NCBI GenBank assembly: GCA_964247055.1
Contig: OZ176050.1
Coordinates: 3,286,001-3,350,000 of the forward strand
From: Paragordius varius
Lineage: Eukaryota > Nematomorpha
DNA: 64,000 nt
Direction of reading: 5' to 3'
Shown here one piece after another: positions 47,901 through 62,421 of this stretch (position 1 is the first letter of the stretch; each line of letters starts with the position of its first letter). Below the pieces are notes generated by a model. It did no database searches. It was given only the letters and a program-made list of their open reading frames with translations, and was not told the DNA's origin. Both the position numbers and the translations under genes were made by a program.

Positions 47901-50900
47901 GCTATTATCCGTTTTTCTTCACTGCTTAATTCAGAAGGGCTCAACGATTCTGGACTTTTTTTGTTTGCATTTGATTGTTCATCAATCAATGATGTTTTCA
48001 ACTCTTTAAGGGTACGTAAGGCGCCCTCTTCTTCAAAACAGTTTAAACTGCGCATAAAATGTTCATGTTTACCCAATAAATTAACGACGGAAGCTAGATC
48101 GTGACCTGCGTTTACCATAAATATGAGATAAAATATAGTTTTATGTGACTAATCAGATGTTATACAATGAATAGTTGATGTAAATTTTTTTTTCATAAAA
48201 GTTAAGACAATAACAAAACGTTAAGATAATAAAGTAAAACCTCTACATCTATATTCAAATTAAAACTGCAGTAAAATTGGATAATATTCCCTAAAACTAT
48301 AAATTTAATTTTCCATAAAATTTTACAAAAAAATACCAAAATCGTCAGATTTCGCGGCGTTTTCTTTGTCCAGAATCCAATTTTCAGCCAAATCCGCTTT
48401 CCACATAAATTGGGCAAAAGTCGAATTTTCCTCCAGTTTTATCCGTCGATCCCGCGCTTCATCACAGAGCTTCTCCATTTTCGTACGCAATTCTTGACAC
48501 TTTTCTTTAATCAATTGCTCATGTATGTTTCCCTTAAAAATTAGTAAATAGGCAGAATATGTATTTTGGAATTATGTATGTTCAGAGAGTATGATCGGCC
48601 AGAAATAATAACCGGTATGAACTTAACCACAAACATTAAATATATGAAAACAAAATATTATGTATGTTTTAGTAAATAATAATATAAAAACAAAACATTT
48701 CTTTAATTTAAAGTAATATATATTTATATTTGACTCATTTAAATAAGTAACGGTCGCGGTCATGATTGCAGAATAACCAATTAAACTCACCTTCATTCAA
48801 CAAATACAAGTTTAGGCATGAACTCTACTTAAAAAATAAAGGCATATGATATATTTGTCAAACTTATTGTTAGGAAACCATTTATTGTCCATTTTTTTAT
48901 AAATAAACCTCTTCGCATAATTCTTTGCCGAGATTTTCGATGGCTACACAGCGATTCAAATGCGTTTCCAAGATGTCCGAAAAAATGTCGTGTTTCTTGA
49001 GTAAACTCTGCATATAAAAAGATTAACAAAGTCGATTAATAATAAATCGATTATAAAACAAGAAATTTTTCAATAATTTTATTTTTTATATACTTGTACT
49101 GCTGCCATATTTTCGCCATATCCATCCAAATTTAACACACGATGACTTTCCTATATAACAAATAATTTTATAATAAATTATACAAGCAAAAAATGAATTT
49201 CCCCACCATAAAAATTGTGATTATATGCTTTTGAACAATAAAAAATTTAAAATAAAACGCCTTTAAAAGGAAATGTAGTCAACAAAATTGCATAAATTAT
49301 TTGTAATATCATGCAATTCGGTTTGACAAAGTTTAACAGAACTAAAATAACTGCCTAATAATTAAAAAGATTTTTATTGATGCTTTGGTCCCTCCAAAAA
49401 ATAACTACCGTAATATACCTTGACCCAAGCCAATTCTTCAGCAACGTCAGCGTTAAATTGTTGAAACGTTAGACTATCATCCAATTTTCGGCTACGTAAT
49501 TCAAACCGTTGTCTCAATTCATCCCAATCGTTTTGGAGTTGTGAAAGTTTTTCATCAATCTCTCCAGCTCCCTGGGATCCAGCACTCATTAATTCACCCT
49601 TAATTTGTTCAGCTAAGTCAATCGAATTCTATTAAACAAGGAAATGATAATTGATTGATTTATATATTGATCAAATTTATCATACAAGCATTTTTAGCGA
49701 TGATTAAGTATCGTATAATTAACTTATTTTCCTATAAAAATATTTATGTATAAAGAGACAAAACAAGATAAAGTAAAAAAAAAACAATTCATAAAAACTG
49801 TAATTTATGACTTTGATTTGCTTTAATATATCGTAAGGTATTATTTTGGAATTGAACATAAGGGTCAAACATGTAAATTAGTAGCATGAAACATTATTAT
49901 TAAGAATCAAAAAATATGAATGTTATTCAATTGATGATTGTATAAAAAATTTTTAACTCTTTTATTGTCTTAAAAATCTATCTATATTTTATTCTATAAA
50001 TTCATATTTTTCTCATATAAAGGATTACATAACTTTCGAAATGAGCTGAATAAAAAACCTGAATGCTTGATTCATGTGCGGCCAATTCTCCCTCAAACCT
50101 TTTGTGCTTTTTCCGCAAGTTTTGTACGCTCATCAAATCTTTACCGTATTCATCGGAATCAAGCAGGAGTAATTTTTCCCTATAGATAAAGTAAAACTTA
50201 TAGTTAGTGAATATAATGTCCTCAAAATTAAAATGTTTTATTGTAAATTAACGTTTATGTTAAAACGTAATTTAAAATATCATAATTTAAAACAAAAAAC
50301 ACATCTCACTTTGTGTTTAATACTTTACTTTATATAAAAAAGATATTATGTAGTTGATTTTTTAGGTTTAAAGGTTCTAAAAATTTTTTTTATCAAGAGT
50401 ATTCATTAAAAAATTAAATTATTGCTGCATGTATACATTAATTCTAATTATCCAAGTTTAATTTATCCTTTGTTTTACAAAATCAAATCCTTTCAAATTC
50501 AATCCAATACCTTATCCATGTCCTTTCATCATCCAAGTCACGCAAAAAGTTATGTATGGCTGAAGCCTCTTCCAACCTAGCCCTACGATCTGTACTGACC
50601 CGTTTTATGTTATCGAAGGCATTTATAAATCGTTCCGATTCACGACGGACATATGCAACGTCTAAAGAAGGTGGTGATTGTTGATCTGATTCGCCCATTT
50701 CCACGCCCTCTTGTGGTTCAGTATTAATTCCACCATCAGCAGTAGCAGCAGAACTACTCTCAATTATATCGTTGGCCATTTGACCCAAGTTATTGACAGT
50801 GTCCTACATACACAACACATATAAAATTAATAAGGACAAAACATAAAAAATGATAATAAGTTTAATAAGGAAAACCCTATTGTTTAACACCACATTATAA

Positions 50901-53777
50901 ATCCTATATGTTGACCATAATTGGAAATAAAAATTAAAATTATAGAGATACAGACAAAAAAACAAAAAAATGATGGGTTAAAGCGAACCCTATTCTCTAA
51001 CGCCTGAATTATTATACGTATTCTATATATCTGTATAATATGAGAACCAAAAATTGAAATTATAGAGAAACGGATAAAAAACATAAAAATCCTAATAGAT
51101 AAATAATGAAAACCCTATTTATATCTATTTATTCTATATAATCTATATATGTAGACAAAAAGAGAGATAAAAAATTGAATGTAACCGAAATCGTGGTTAT
51201 ATTAGTAAAAAAAACAAGGGCTTAAAATATGGTTCTTTCATATATAAAATATATTTGTTTATCATATGTTTGGTCCCTATAATTAAAACTATTATTTACT
51301 ACAAATGGAAAATTGTTATCAAATAATTTCAAATTTTTTTTTAAATATTTTATGTAACGAATAATATAATTTGACCTCATGTGCAGCAATATCGGCCTCT
51401 AATAGAGCTTGAGCCTTCAAAGCGTTAGCCGGACTATCAGTAAAAGAACTAATTTTAAGGGCCGGACTCTCAAGTTTAGTTTTTGTTTCCTCTAACCAAA
51501 ACTCCAAATCTTTTAGGGCGGCATTGAATGACCTTGCAAAATATTTAGGTTTTTTAAAAATCAAAATGAAGGTAATGAAATATATAATTTGTTAATTTTC
51601 GTTTTCTAATTCGTAAACTTAGAAAACAACAGCTTAAAATATCATTAGTATTTTAACATAATAAAATACAAAATTATTATATTCATTACTACTTATACGC
51701 TCGCTAATCTTTTTATAATTTTTTTCAAAAATCAGTTATTATGAAACCTACAAAGTTAAAAAAAACTGCAAAAGATAGAATGCAAAAACCAAGACAATAT
51801 TTTTTTAGAAAAATCATACTTTTATACCCTTAATATTGTTTTTGGTTGTAGAATTTTAAATTAGTAACACCGTTATCATTTGGTGAAAAAATCAAGGATA
51901 CATAAAAAAGGATGGCTCTCATTTGTAGATAAAAAATATGATTGTCTTATATTTTTACGGTTAACACTATGAGTAAAAAGAATATATATAATATTATACC
52001 TCTTTTTATGTGCCTCCTTGAGTTTCAAACTTTTCATTTTGCTTCGTTTCATGAGTAAATCCCATTGTTGACCAAGCGAGCGTAAACGTTCTTCAACAGC
52101 GTGTTCAGAGCCCCCACACTTTCCACGTTCTATAAGGTTAGCTCCAGTAGAAACTAAGGCTTGAATGCGATCGGCATTGACGGCTAATTCGGCTTCGTAA
52201 GCTTGGTGTTTTTGATGTTTGCGCTAGGAATAAAAAATGGAAAAAGTATTATATAAAACATATTTTATACACGCGCATTTATATTTATAATAAAAATTAT
52301 TATTATTGTCTTCACTTCCACTTGAAAAATGATGATTGACCGTTTATGGAATCGAAAACAAATATCATATGAGATTTCATTTTTAATTTAATATGTATCA
52401 ATATATAAATTTTTGTTATGTATAAAAATTGTGTAAAATGTTATTTATACTAGGGTTGGGTCTGACCGGTTATAAATGTATTAATAAAACTGGCTTATTT
52501 AAAAATCAAAAAAAGTTTATAATTTTAATTATATGTAAATAATGGTGAGTAACTTTTAAAAGAAATATTGGAAACATAATATACCTTCTTTTAATTTTTT
52601 ATCTAATCACTTGATTAGTTGAGTTTCCATAACTAAACCCTATACATACAGTTGACAAAATTTAAATTAAAAATATACAGTTTAGGTTATTTTTTCCATT
52701 TTAAAAAATTTTATGCATAAAAACAAAGTGTTAAAGGAAGGTTTTTAGTTTTAATGGTTAAACTTGTCAGCGTGATGATTAAAAAAAGTCCAGAATTCCG
52801 AGATTTTTTGAACTACCATAATAATATTATTTATCTCATGAAAAAATATACGTGAATTCACCCATCGTAAAATCAACTCACACTTTAGTATTTTCTTATC
52901 TCATTTTTTAAACTTTCATAAATTATTTGAATATCATAAAACTGAGTTTACATTTTATTTCGATTTTAAACATTCTCTGCTAAGACTGACATTAATGACG
53001 ATTTTTTTGCAATTGGATTTGATTTTCCTTCGCATTGTCACACCATATTCATAATGTAGAACAGAGGTGTACAGTACGCATCTTTTCATAAAATTTTTGC
53101 GCCCGCAAAAGATTTGAACCAAAAAAATACGAAATATGATTTGCAAAAATATGCCTAAAATTTTAATAAAATTAGTATTTTTAATCAAATTATATGAATA
53201 AATAAATAAGTCATTCTAAACTGATATTGTTTTGTATTATAGACTCATTTTTTAAATTTACAAAATCTGTAATGCCCATGCGGCCCGCAAAGCCATTTAT
53301 GTTGGACACCCCTGGTTGACAAAAGTATTACATTTCAAAACTCAAGCAAAAAATGTGTCACCTCGATTGAAGTTGGATCAACTAGCGTAAAATCAGTGTA
53401 CCCAGGTTTAGCGGAGATTGGTATGACAGGCGTGGTTTCACTCATGAGTTCTCCCGAGCGGGTAGCTAAAACCGGTAATGCGTGGGCCATATTGTTATTA
53501 TCAGTCACATCCGTGGCGGTGACTCCATCGACTTGGGCCGCCTTTTCGGCCAACCAGGTCTCAATCTCATCCGCATCTCGACTAAATTGTTGCAGGGTTC
53601 GACATTCATTCAACTCTGCCCGTTTTTGTATAAGGGCTCGTTTAAGCGAACCCCAACGATTAAGTACCTGGATAGTATATATACATAAAATATGATTGCT
53701 TTTATTTTAATATGGTATTTAGTATGAAAGCTCGGCTGAGAGAACCCCTAGGGATTAAATACGTATGTTAATTTGGA

Positions 53778-53828
<51 letters not shown>

Positions 53829-56800
53829 TAATACCCATTTAGGCGAGCCCCAACAATATGAATGTTGGTGTTAGAATATTATAAAAATATTTTATGTTAT
53901 GTTTTCAAAAGCTTTTAAATGCAATATAAACATATACAGTTTGAGTATAAACACATATGTATTAATCAATCTATTTTTTAATTTGTCTAACTATCAATAA
54001 AGTATGTTCACAGAAAAATTAGACGCACCGATAGTGCTGGATACATATAATTACTATTAAAAAGTTTTAGGTTTAACAAAATAGTTGAACATACCTCACG
54101 CCGTTTTTTATCAATAGCAGTTGCGTCATAATGTCCAGAAGAAATGAGATGATCTGCAAAATTTTCCAGATTAGCAATTTTCTCCTCCTATATATTATAG
54201 AAAAAAAAAATACATAAATCATGGTACAAATATCTATAAAAAATCACTTTGCAGAGTTAATATAACAAGACTTTAAGCCATAATAACTTAACAAAAATAG
54301 TTATTTTCTCTGTAATATTGCAAAGTTTTTTTTCGTTAATTTATAGGGCACCTGGACATTAAGGGCTTTATCAAAATCTTCATGTTTTTTGATGAGAGCT
54401 TCAACCCCATAATCCGTGGTGGTGGTATTTTCGACAGGACTGGTGGTAGTGCCTTCCTCGGCGGCCCGCAAAAAAGCTTCCCTCGTTTGCATCCAATGTT
54501 CAGCCAATTCACAATCCCGATAAAACAATTGACTCTCCAAACATTGATCCAGGAGTTGACGCTTTTTCAACCATTCTCTGTGGCAACGATGGGTTATAAA
54601 ATACGAAAAAAACTGTTAATATTCGATGAATTTGGATATAAATGCATGCATTTGATTGTATATAATAGTTAAACAAGAAAAATGGCTAGTTTTTCATTAA
54701 ATATTGCCAGATAGTATTCACAAAAGAGTATTTGATTAAGGGCTAGATCGAGTGAATACCTTTTTGCTTATGCACTAACTTAAAATGATACTATTTCGTA
54801 AATTAAAGTAAAACCAAAAATATTTTATTACAAAAACAGAAGAATAAGTGGGAAACTGTGTTTACTGGGTATAACGTGTAGTTTTTATTATAACATTTCC
54901 GATATACTCATAATTACATTTTTTTAATTGATAAACGGGATCGAAAATAGTTATAAAAATATGGGCTAATCCTTTTTATAAAATGTGCATATAAATATAT
55001 AGATCTATACTGTTCCAATGTTTTTCTTGCGTCTTCCAAATTCATAAGAGCCTTTTCTATGGCGGGCGTTTCATAATGACCGCGATGAAGTAAACGATTC
55101 CCAAACGAATTAAATGCATCAAAAGCGGGTTGTCTCGATTCAATTTGATTTCGATAATCCTATGTATAATATAACAGTAAACATAAAAATATACATACAT
55201 AATTTATATAATCTAAACGATTACAATAGAAAGCATAATTTACTATCCTCATATATCTCTATTCCCAATTTGGCAACCCAAGAGAATAGCCTATCATAAA
55301 AAATTAAGGTTAAAGTGGAAAAAAGTATGGCTATTAAAAATTATTTGTCTTTAAATTTATATGTTTTGTCTTTGTATTTATTTTTATTGGTTAATCGGAA
55401 CAAAAGTTTAATAAAGTATGTAGAATGTATGATGAAAATTTCCTCAAATATAATTTTAGTAAATATTTAATAATTTAAAATATATAGTCAAATATCATAC
55501 TTATAAAAACAAACTTACCATATGTTTTTCCAAGAGCATTTCAGCAGCAGTAACATCATGTACAGGCTCAAAATTTGCAAACTGATTCGTCATATGATTG
55601 ATCCATGTATTCAAATCGCTAAATTTCAAAAAAAAATCCATATTTATAAACCAAAAAACGCATATTAAAACTTCAATAAACTCAATAACAAAAAGCACTT
55701 TTTTAAAAAATAGATGAATTAAATATATTTAGTAGACCCCCACTTCCGCTCATTTTAAAAATTAAGGAGCTCATTGTGATTATAATTCACTTTTCTTATT
55801 AAAATTCTAGTGGTATAATTGTTTATGCCTTCTTACAAACTTATATGGGTATTTTGAAGTCCTGATCATGATTTACGTAAAACAACAATGGATTTAATAT
55901 TAGATTTACTTTTAAAAAAATTCAATCATTTTCAAAAAAATATAGGATGCCGTGAGTCATCTATATATTTGGAGCTATTGGGGCAGATCAACACTGTAAA
56001 TTTAAATTTTTAGAGTAAAGCAATTTTACTTATATTCGTCCAAAAATTTGTGATATTCAAAACTATCTTGTAGTTTGGCATCATATTCACTCGTTTTTCG
56101 TGTCAAGGCTTGCCAAGCATCATTGATAACTTGCATCCGTTCACTTATATCGTCAGCCGAATCGGGGTGACTCTTTATTAATCTAATCGATGTATCTTCC
56201 AAATGATTAATCTAAAATATAAATAAAATTCATGATGATTTTCACCAAATTATTAAGAAACTATAACACTTCTCAACAAGGTTTTGCACCACTCCATTTT
56301 TTGCATTTTCTGATACCTAATGGAAGGCCAAAACAAAAAAGAAAATTGAGGCCGTCAATAGAATTTTTCCAAAATTTAATTTTTAAATTTGTATTTAATT
56401 CAAAAATAACAATCATTCCTCGTGTACATATGTTTAAATATTCAAACGAGCAAGTCGATACAAGTTATATTCCATGCATGGATAACAAATAGGCATTAAA
56501 TAAGATACTAAACAAGCTAAGAGCCAAAGTATTAAAAATCTAAAAGGGGCTTATGTATAGTGTGATAGATCCGGGCGGCTGCACAAGCTCTGCATATCCC
56601 CCAAGTGATCCTATAATTTTGCCAAATATGGCAAAGATAACAATAATTAATCGTAAAGTCCGACAAGAGAGACTTGCAAGCAAAATTCAGGCAAATTGAC
56701 ATGTCAAATTAACCAATTTACAGAATAAAGTTAGATAAATTCTACAATTAAATTGAATATAAATTAGGTAAATACAAATGGTCCTATCCCATAACAGTAA

Positions 56801-59800
56801 ATTCTACTAAAAGTGGCTACACAACATCCATCTGAAATTCAAAAAACAAAACAACCACGAATTAAAAAAAAATAAGGTATATCCACTAGGTATAAATAAA
56901 GGATTTTTTATAAGAACCAACTCAAGAAAAAAAGCCTAATAAGTACTCGAAAGAACGAAAACTAACAAAAAAAATATCTATCTGAAAGCGGAAGGTTTAA
57001 ACCATAGAATGCCTTTTTTAGTATTTTTTATAAAAAAAATTTTATATGTGTTTAAAATTCATTTGAAAAAAAAGGCTAAATTTTGACGTTTAAGTCCGTA
57101 CTATTTTTTTTCTCTCTGATATTTAAATGACATATTTATATTCAAAAGATAGAGTTTAAAACGCTTTATTATATAATATTAAGTTTATAATATAATAACA
57201 TTTTATTATAAAGTTATATTTAATTTTTTCTAGATTTTCTCTTGTTTTTGAAAAATTGAAAAACCTAAAAAATTTCAAAATTCTGATTGGCGGGATCAAA
57301 AAATTTTTCAAATTCGGTTTTAAAACACTGAAATTAGTCATAATTTAAAAAGTTTAAGTGATGGTGCTTAAAAATGTCTAAATTTGTCGACTAGTGTAAT
57401 TAAAACTATATGAGGTATAAAAGAGATAATATATACTTTAACTCTCTACCAATTATAAAGGCCTCACAAACATTTTTTCAACTAATATAAATAATTTAAA
57501 TAAACTCGTATTCATTTTCTATTGAATTGTTTAGGGAAATAAAATTGGCAAATAAAATATTTGCAATATATTACCCTTTCACCCAAAGCGTTTAGATCAC
57601 GACTAAAACCTTCTTGTTTCTTTTGCAATGATTTGACGGATGCTAAATCCTTACCATAGTCTTCGTTATCAAGCATACCCATTTTTTCATCAATCCACTC
57701 CAGAGTATCGGTAGTATCCCTAAAAAAATTTTATCATAAAAATACATATTATTTTAAGCCGCATATGTTTCAAAAACATATTTATGGTACAAAATTAATA
57801 AAATTCACAAAAATTAAAAATGATGGCCGGCTTAATAAATCTGTAATTTAATAAAATCTAAATAATTTCATATTGTTTTATGGTAATATATATAAGTCTA
57901 TTTGCACGAATCATGTTTAAATTTGCAACTTTTAATATATAAAATAGTTTAATGGAAGTAAATAATTTTTAATCTCTCATAAATAATTTCTCATTATTTC
58001 ATTGTTAAAAATACTAACCTATGGAAGCGTTGAACCTCATGTGCCGTTCGGAGTATTTCTGATCTTTCATTCGTGGCTTGTTTGATTTGTTCCCATTTGG
58101 CATTTAAGTCCTGATAATAAATAATTAGTAATTTATATATTAAGAAATAATCAGCAGACAAATCTTATAACAAAAAATTTATATATTATATAACGTTTAG
58201 GTTAAATAATTATTTTATTAAATGTGATTACATAATTTTGATATATAATTACTGATATATTTTTCGCTAATAATTTATATATTAAATTTATTAATTACCA
58301 ATATATATAATAAAATTTCCCAAAGACATTTATTTGTAAATAATTTATTGAAAGAAAAACCAATAATTATTACCTGGACTTGAGTTTTAATATTAGCGGC
58401 GGCTTCAGTGTGACCCATATCTTCAAGCTTGGAAGCCACTTCGTTCATTTCAATCAAACGGATTTCATTTGCTTTCATATCCTATTAAATGCATAAAAAA
58501 CAATTAAAATATGGTACTTTTCATATTAATAAATTGAAAAGATATTGATAATATATTGTACAAGAATAATTAATTAATAATATAAAATATTGATTTGAAC
58601 TAATAAATTCCAATAAAATTCTGATGTAATAGTTCATATTGATTTTATATGCGCAATGATAAAGAATATTTTAAATTTTCTGAGAACTAATTTAAAGGTA
58701 TATAACCGCTCTTACATATTAAATCATGGGTAATCAAAAAATATGGTTACTTAGGCACTACACATATCTAATCTTAAAATAATTATATTCTATATTCAAT
58801 AAACATATTTCCATTTAAATTATGGATTTCCAAAACGAAAATCTTCGCAGGCTGCTTTTTTAATCAAAGAGCCTACGGGCCGGATTCGCAAAATATATAG
58901 GTATTAACAAATAATTTATTAGATTTTGAACCTAAAACTGTAAAAACACTATTAATTTCAACCATTTTTCCTAGTTCATTGGCGAAATTCGGAAAAACTT
59001 AATCGGAAAATTTGTTCAACAAAATCAATTTTACGTAAAATTTTGTATAAGAAATTCGTAAAGGGCTGCACAAATATTTGGGAGGGGCGCGTATTGGACA
59101 CCCTTGATTCAATTGTATATTTAGTCCTTACTTTTTGGAAATCGTCAAAACGTTTTTGTAAAACTTCAACTTGTTCGAGGTCTTCGGTGGAACCCATACC
59201 GACATCCTTTGTGGAAGCAACCACTTCCTTTTGTTTAATCCAATCACTAAGCATAGCGGCTTCACGAACCAGTCTAAAGGCTTCCAGCGTCCGTTCAAGC
59301 TTATTTTTGCGTTCAAGGGCATCCTTCATTAATTTGTCATATCTATTATTATAGGTGATGTAGAGCTAAAAAACATAAATTTAAATGGTCAAATCTGGTG
59401 ATTGAATGACAAAAACTTATGAGTTGAACATACATACTCATGCATAACATATTTTGCTAAAATCATTTATTAAATAATCTTTGTTTAAAGGGGTTATTTT
59501 TATTCATTTTGGATCGAAATATATTTTATTTCATATTTTTTTGCAAACTATCTATAGTTTAGTAGAATCTATACTTATTTCTTAAATTAAAATATGGATT
59601 AATTATCTGAACCGTTTGGTTTAAAAACGGTTTCAAAAGAAGTTATTAGGTTCCTAAATTTATTAAATGCTACTTTTACCCAAATATATTTAAGGTTTGG
59701 AAGACATATCCGAAAAAATAGGTTAAGATGAATTAAAATGGTTTGCAAAACGATTCCAAAGAAGAAATTGATTGGTTCATAAAAATAAATTAATCAAATT

Positions 59801-62380
59801 TTAGATTACAGTTACTGAAAATGTCTTTTAGTTAGATAATAAAAAATTATAAACTGTTGTTCAATTTGATTTTCTCGAACTGTGATGATATTAACAGCCG
59901 TGGTTCCTTGTCCTCCGGGGGAAGTGACACCGCCCGTTTCCATAATGTTATTTGATCCAAAAGTCGCTTCCGTTCCTAAGAGTATGGGTACTGTATCGAT
60001 TCGCTTAACATAACCCGCAGGGACATAACCTTGTCGATCAGAGATTTCAACCTTCCACCAATCCTTCAAAAGTATATAAAAATGTGAATATAAAGGTTTA
60101 ATGTTTAACAATACATAAAAACTAAGTTGTAAAAAAAATTTTACATTAATACCTATTTTTGATGAAAAAAAAGTTTATTTAGTCTGATTTTAAAAGTAAA
60201 CACCATTAATGAATCTGCATTTTTCATAAAAACGATAATATTATAACTTACATAAAAACATATAACTCAAAACCAATCCGTCTTAAACCCCAAAAAAAGT
60301 TTTGACAGTAAATAACGCTTCAAAAACTTACCTTATGCGTGTTATTAAGGAGAGTTAGGATATCCCCCTTTTTCATGGAGACCTCTCTCGGACTCCGTTC
60401 AGTGTAATCAAACAGTGCTTGAACAGTTTCTTTGCCTGAAACATCAAGGCTAGGTGGTTGTTTTGTTTTACATTCTTGCGCCGCATCGCGTAAATGTGCA
60501 ATGGTGCTTTGGAAAGCTTCAATGTCCGAAATAAGTAAGTTATGACGCTTAAGCAATACCTTAAATTAGAATGTAATGAAAAATAGAGTTATTTAAAATG
60601 TAATTTTATATGGGTGAATGAGTAAAAAAGAAGGAATCCATTTGAATATCAATGTTTTATGCACAGCCATCCATTATGTTCACTAGTTTTGAATAAGCAT
60701 CAATCGCAATTATAAAATTTAAATTATTCGGGAATTATTTCCCATGAGATACAACAAAACATTAAAAAAAACATATAAGAGCCAATAACCTGTCCAGAAC
60801 AAATAGAAGGCTGAAACATTCAAAAACTCCAACTACATACTCAAAACTTATCAGAAAATAAATCCAAATTTCAAAGTAATCGCATAAAAAGACCTCTGTC
60901 ATATCCTCATCTTTTCCATAATCTCGACTCTGAACGAGTGGTTCTTTTTCCTTCATCCAGCTTTCAGCTTCAGTCACATCCGTCAAATAAAGATGGATTT
61001 GAAGTGCATCTTGAAGGTCGGATTCCCGAGCCACGGTTCTATCCTTGAGTCGATTCCATTTCTCGGCTAAACGATTCAGTCGTGCTTTGATTTCGGGTGT
61101 AGCAAAATGTCCTTATTAATAATATAGATATTGAAATTATTTCGATAAGAAGTGTAAGAATAAAATATATATAAAGTATTTTTTGTTGATTTTCGATGCT
61201 TTATACGCTTTGACCAAAAAATATATATAGGAATCTTTAAATGATAACATGTTTTAGAATATTATTTATGACCGGTAAAAATACTTATAACGGGTCTTTT
61301 TGCTCATAAATGTTAAATAATACACATATAATTAATTTCCCACAAACGAATTTCATAACAAAGATGAAGCCCATAAAATACAAAAAATATTGATCAAAAA
61401 CTACTAAAAGTCACTGTGAAATCAACATACACCAACAATATTTATTAATATAGGATATGTATTAATTAATGTTTTTCCATGTATTTAATACTTAAATCAT
61501 AGTAAAACAACTACCTTCTTTAATCATTTTATTGCCTTGTTCAATCAATGAAACGACGTTTGCTTCACGAGCTTCAAGTTCAGCCATCAGCGTACCATGT
61601 TTTCGTATTAAATTTTGGCATCCTATCGAATCTTTTCCTGTATTATGGGGGCAAAAAATATAAAAAAATATTTCAAAGATAATTACTATTAGTCTTTTAT
61701 ATTTTATAAATATTTTAAAAATATATTATAAATTATATTAGAAGTGCGTCTACAAAACAATATTGTGTTGTCTGACACAACTAGCAAAAAATACTAAACA
61801 TCGTCTCTTGTAAAAATTGAGCATTTACCCATTAAAAAGTTGGTATATATATATATATATATATATATGTAAAACTTTATTAAATCTAAAATCAGGGATA
61901 TAAATTGAAATTACAAGTTCAAACAAAACGTGAAAACAAATGACAGTATCTTAGAAAAGGCAAAATTTTTTACACCATAATTTTGTTTGTACTGGGTTCA
62001 TCATAAAAAACAAAGATGTAAATTGCCAGCCATATTTTGACATAAATGTTAGCTACCATTTAAAGTTAAAATTCACCCTCTAAAACTCAAATTCGCCCTT
62101 GAACAATTCAAATTCAATCTAAAATAAACTAGGTTTTTTAAGATTAAAAAATACCTATATTTTTTTGTTTTTTAAAAAAAATTTCGTTTAAAATTAATAT
62201 AGTCTGAAATAATAATAAACTATGCCATAAGAATATATTTCTTATTAATGATGAGTTATATTAGCACGAAAACACATAATTATTTTAAATTTGAATCAAG
62301 GGTGTATTTGAATTCGAGGGTGAATTTAGATTGTTCGAGGGTGAATATAAATTGTTTAAGGGCCAATTTAAAATGTAAAT

Positions 62381-62421
<41 letters not shown>

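Noticed and set aside
53396-53695. Plus-strand open frames overlapping a spectrin exon
   Set aside because: They are complements of the spectrin coding exon 53667-53362.
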